Below are positions 32,016 through 33,330 of a DNA stretch of 33,330 nucleotides, in pieces (the first letter of the stretch is position 1; each line of letters begins with the position of its first letter). This DNA comes from Comamonadaceae bacterium (GTDB lineage Bacteria; Pseudomonadota; Gammaproteobacteria; Burkholderiales; Burkholderiaceae_C). The position numbers were made by a program, and so were the translations under genes. The DNA is taken from the NCBI GenBank assembly GCA_013823485.1, contig PNMF01000019.1:1-33330 (forward strand). Reading direction: 5' to 3'. The notes below the pieces were generated by a model that was given only the letters and a program-made list of their open reading frames with translations, searched no databases and was not told where the DNA came from.

Positions 32016-33330
32016 TCCTCGCGCATCGATTCCTTCAACAGCAGCTCCACGTCGCGCCGACGGCTGTCCACGATGGCCAGCTCGATCGGGTCGGCGTTGC
32101 GCTGGGCCGGCGGCAGCGCCTGCGCAGCCTTCAGCCGCTCCAGTGCCCCGCTGAAATCCCGCTGAGCCACCCGGGCCTCGGCATCGGCCCGCACCGACCG
32201 CAACACCTGCCCCTGGGTCTGGTGAGCGCGCGACAGCAGCTGCCAGGCCTGCGCATCGCGGGGCCGCGACACCACCCATTCCTGCAGCCGGCCCACCGCC
32301 CGCGCCGGCTCGCCGGTGGCCAGCGCGGCTTGCGCCCCCAGCAGCAAAGAAGTGCGGGAACCGCCGGACAACGCGGCGTCGCGCAACTCGGCCAGCCGCG
32401 GCGTGTGATTGGGCGACAGCTGCCCCGGGGCCAGCAAGATCTCCAGCAGCAGGGCATCGGCCCACGGACGACCATCGGCCGGCACCTGGCGACGCAGCTG
32501 TTCGGCCAGTTCGATGGCGCGGTCGCGCTGGCCGAGCCGCAGCGCGGACAGCGCGGCCGCATAACGAGGCCCCACGCCGGCATCGGCCCCTTGCCCTGCG
32601 GCCAGCAGGGCGCGCCAGCGGTCCGGGCTTTTTTCGGACATCACCCGCGCGCGGGCCGACACCTGGGCATGGAAGGCGATCGAGGGGTGGCCGGGCCGTG
32701 GAGCCGCCGAGGCCAGCGGGCCGGCCGGCAGACGCAGCCGCATGTCGGCGATGCGCTCGCCGGTGAGCGGGTGGCTGCGCAGGTAGGGAAAGGCGCCGTC
32801 GTCGTTCAGGCGCGACGCCTGCTGCAGCTTGTCGAACATGGTGACGAAGCCCTGCGCGTCGAACCCCGCATCGGTCAGCACGCTGAAGCCGATCCGGTCG
32901 GCCTCGCGCTCCATGTCGCGCGAGAAGTTCAGGGCGTTCTGGGCCGCCACCGCCGAGCCGCCGATGATGGCCGCCCCCGCCGCCTGCGGGTTGGAGCCGG
33001 CGGCCAACGCGCCCAGGATCATGGCGCCCAGCATCCACGGCGCCATCCGCTCGTCGTTCTCGATCAGCCGCGAAATGTGCCGCTGCGACACATGGCTGAG
33101 CTCGTGCGCCAGCACCGATGCCACCTCTTCCGGTCGCTCGGTCAGGGCCAGCAGCCCCAGGTTCACCCCCAGATAACCCCCCGGCAATGCGAAGGCGTTG
33201 ACGCTGCGCTCGCGCGAAATCATCAGCTCCCAGGCCAACCGCTCGGACTGCTCGGGGGTGATCTCGCCCCGCTGCCGGGCAGCGGTCATGAGCGGTCGCC
33301 ACAGGGCTTCCAGGTAATCCCCGACGACCG
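32012..33330 (-). CDS. M48 family metalloprotease with TPR-like tail, BepA-like (N-terminus beyond window)
   Basis: BepA-type proteins are periplasmic zinc metalloproteases that help assemble or degrade outer-membrane proteins, including LptD. The frame stays open to the right edge (visible first residues VVGDYLEALWRPL), so the signal peptide lies outside and the ATG at 33289 is internal. The zinc motif is AHELSHVSQRH (near 33076-33109), and the third ligand lies in SRDMEREAD (near 32900-32925). SHPLTGERIADMRLRLP ends the protease domain. The remaining ~230 residues are Ala/Leu/Arg-rich helical repeats of TPR type, as in BepA. About 440 residues are visible of an expected ~490-550. Confidence 0.92.
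   Translation of the reverse strand, partial: VVGDYLEALWRPLMTAARQRGEITPEQSERLAWELMISRERSVNAFALPGGYLGVNLGLLALTERPEEVASVLAHELSHVSQRHISRLIENDERMAPWMLGAMILGALAAGSNPQAAGAAIIGGSAVAAQNALNFSRDMEREADRIGFSVLTDAGFDAQGFVTMFDKLQQASRLNDDGAFPYLRSHPLTGERIADMRLRLPAGPLASAAPRPGHPSIAFHAQVSARARVMSEKSPDRWRALLAAGQGADAGVGPRYAAALSALRLGQRDRAIELAEQLRRQVPADGRPWADALLLEILLAPGQLSPNHTPRLAELRDAALSGGSRTSLLLGAQAALATGEPARAVGRLQEWVVSRPRDAQAWQLLSRAHQTQGQVLRSVRADAEARVAQRDFSGALERLKAAQALPPAQRNADPIELAIVDSRRRDVELLLKESMRED

Overview
The window is dense, very GC-rich bacterial chromosome of a betaproteobacterium, most likely order Burkholderiales and probably Comamonadaceae or a close relative. The evidence is the gene set and order: yhdP divergent from glnE, a nitrilase-family amidohydrolase downstream of yhdP, a fused indolepyruvate ferredoxin oxidoreductase beside an Lrp-type regulator, and a DUF3717+DUF1289 fusion. 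Strong GC bias at third codon positions also opens long false frames opposite real genes. I saw no tRNA, rRNA, CRISPR array, insertion sequence or prophage.

Layout. 1-2309 (-): N-terminal two thirds of an indolepyruvate ferredoxin oxidoreductase, divergent from an Lrp/AsnC regulator (2481-2969 +). 3131-3949 (+): a spore-coat-U-domain (Csu-pilin-like) gene broken by two opposite single-base frame lesions, one in a G8 tract. 3959-5128 (-): lytic transglycosylase MltA, head-to-head with a small membrane protein. 5331-13020 (-): a probable operon yhdP, nitrilase, PAS histidine kinase, FixJ-type response regulator. 13035-16453 (+): glnE overlapping a rhombosortase-type intramembrane protease gene.

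16398-28172 is the most interesting part. Reading left from about 20 kb is a CarH/LitR-type MerR regulator with all the visible adenosylcobalamin-binding motifs, then a DUF2256 zinc-ribbon-like protein, an iron-sulfur (6-4)-type photolyase (FeS-BCP/CryPro) and a diiron ferritin-like protein. Reading right is an exported glutathione peroxidase, then a tightly overlapping eight-gene run: flavin amine-oxidase-like protein, DUF1365, cyclopropane-fatty-acid-synthase-like methyltransferase, chalcone-isomerase-like protein, GPH-type MFS transporter, DUF3833 lipoprotein, short-chain dehydrogenase and NTF2-like protein. Comparable gene sets belong to the singlet-oxygen (RpoE-ChrR) response of phototrophic alphaproteobacteria, and the alphaproteobacterial UfaM/UfaD/UfaO furan-fatty-acid pathway uses the same type of methyltransferase chemistry. 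Here no ECF sigma or anti-sigma gene is visible. The sensor next to the genes is a predicted B12 photoreceptor, so the module reads as a light-triggered membrane-lipid modification and photorepair system. Between the peroxidase and the lipid operon lies a tandem pair of 12-bp dyads followed by an AT-rich box, a good candidate control site.

The right end holds housekeeping genes: a GST-like protein (-), purB (+), the DUF3717/DUF1289 protein (-), a TerC-family membrane protein with a potentially structured leader, a PF04020 'holin' membrane protein, and an M48 metalloprotease running off the right edge (-). Several start sites (5127, 28876) sit 6-7 nt after a TAGAAT/TACAAT box, suggesting leaderless or nearly leaderless transcripts.
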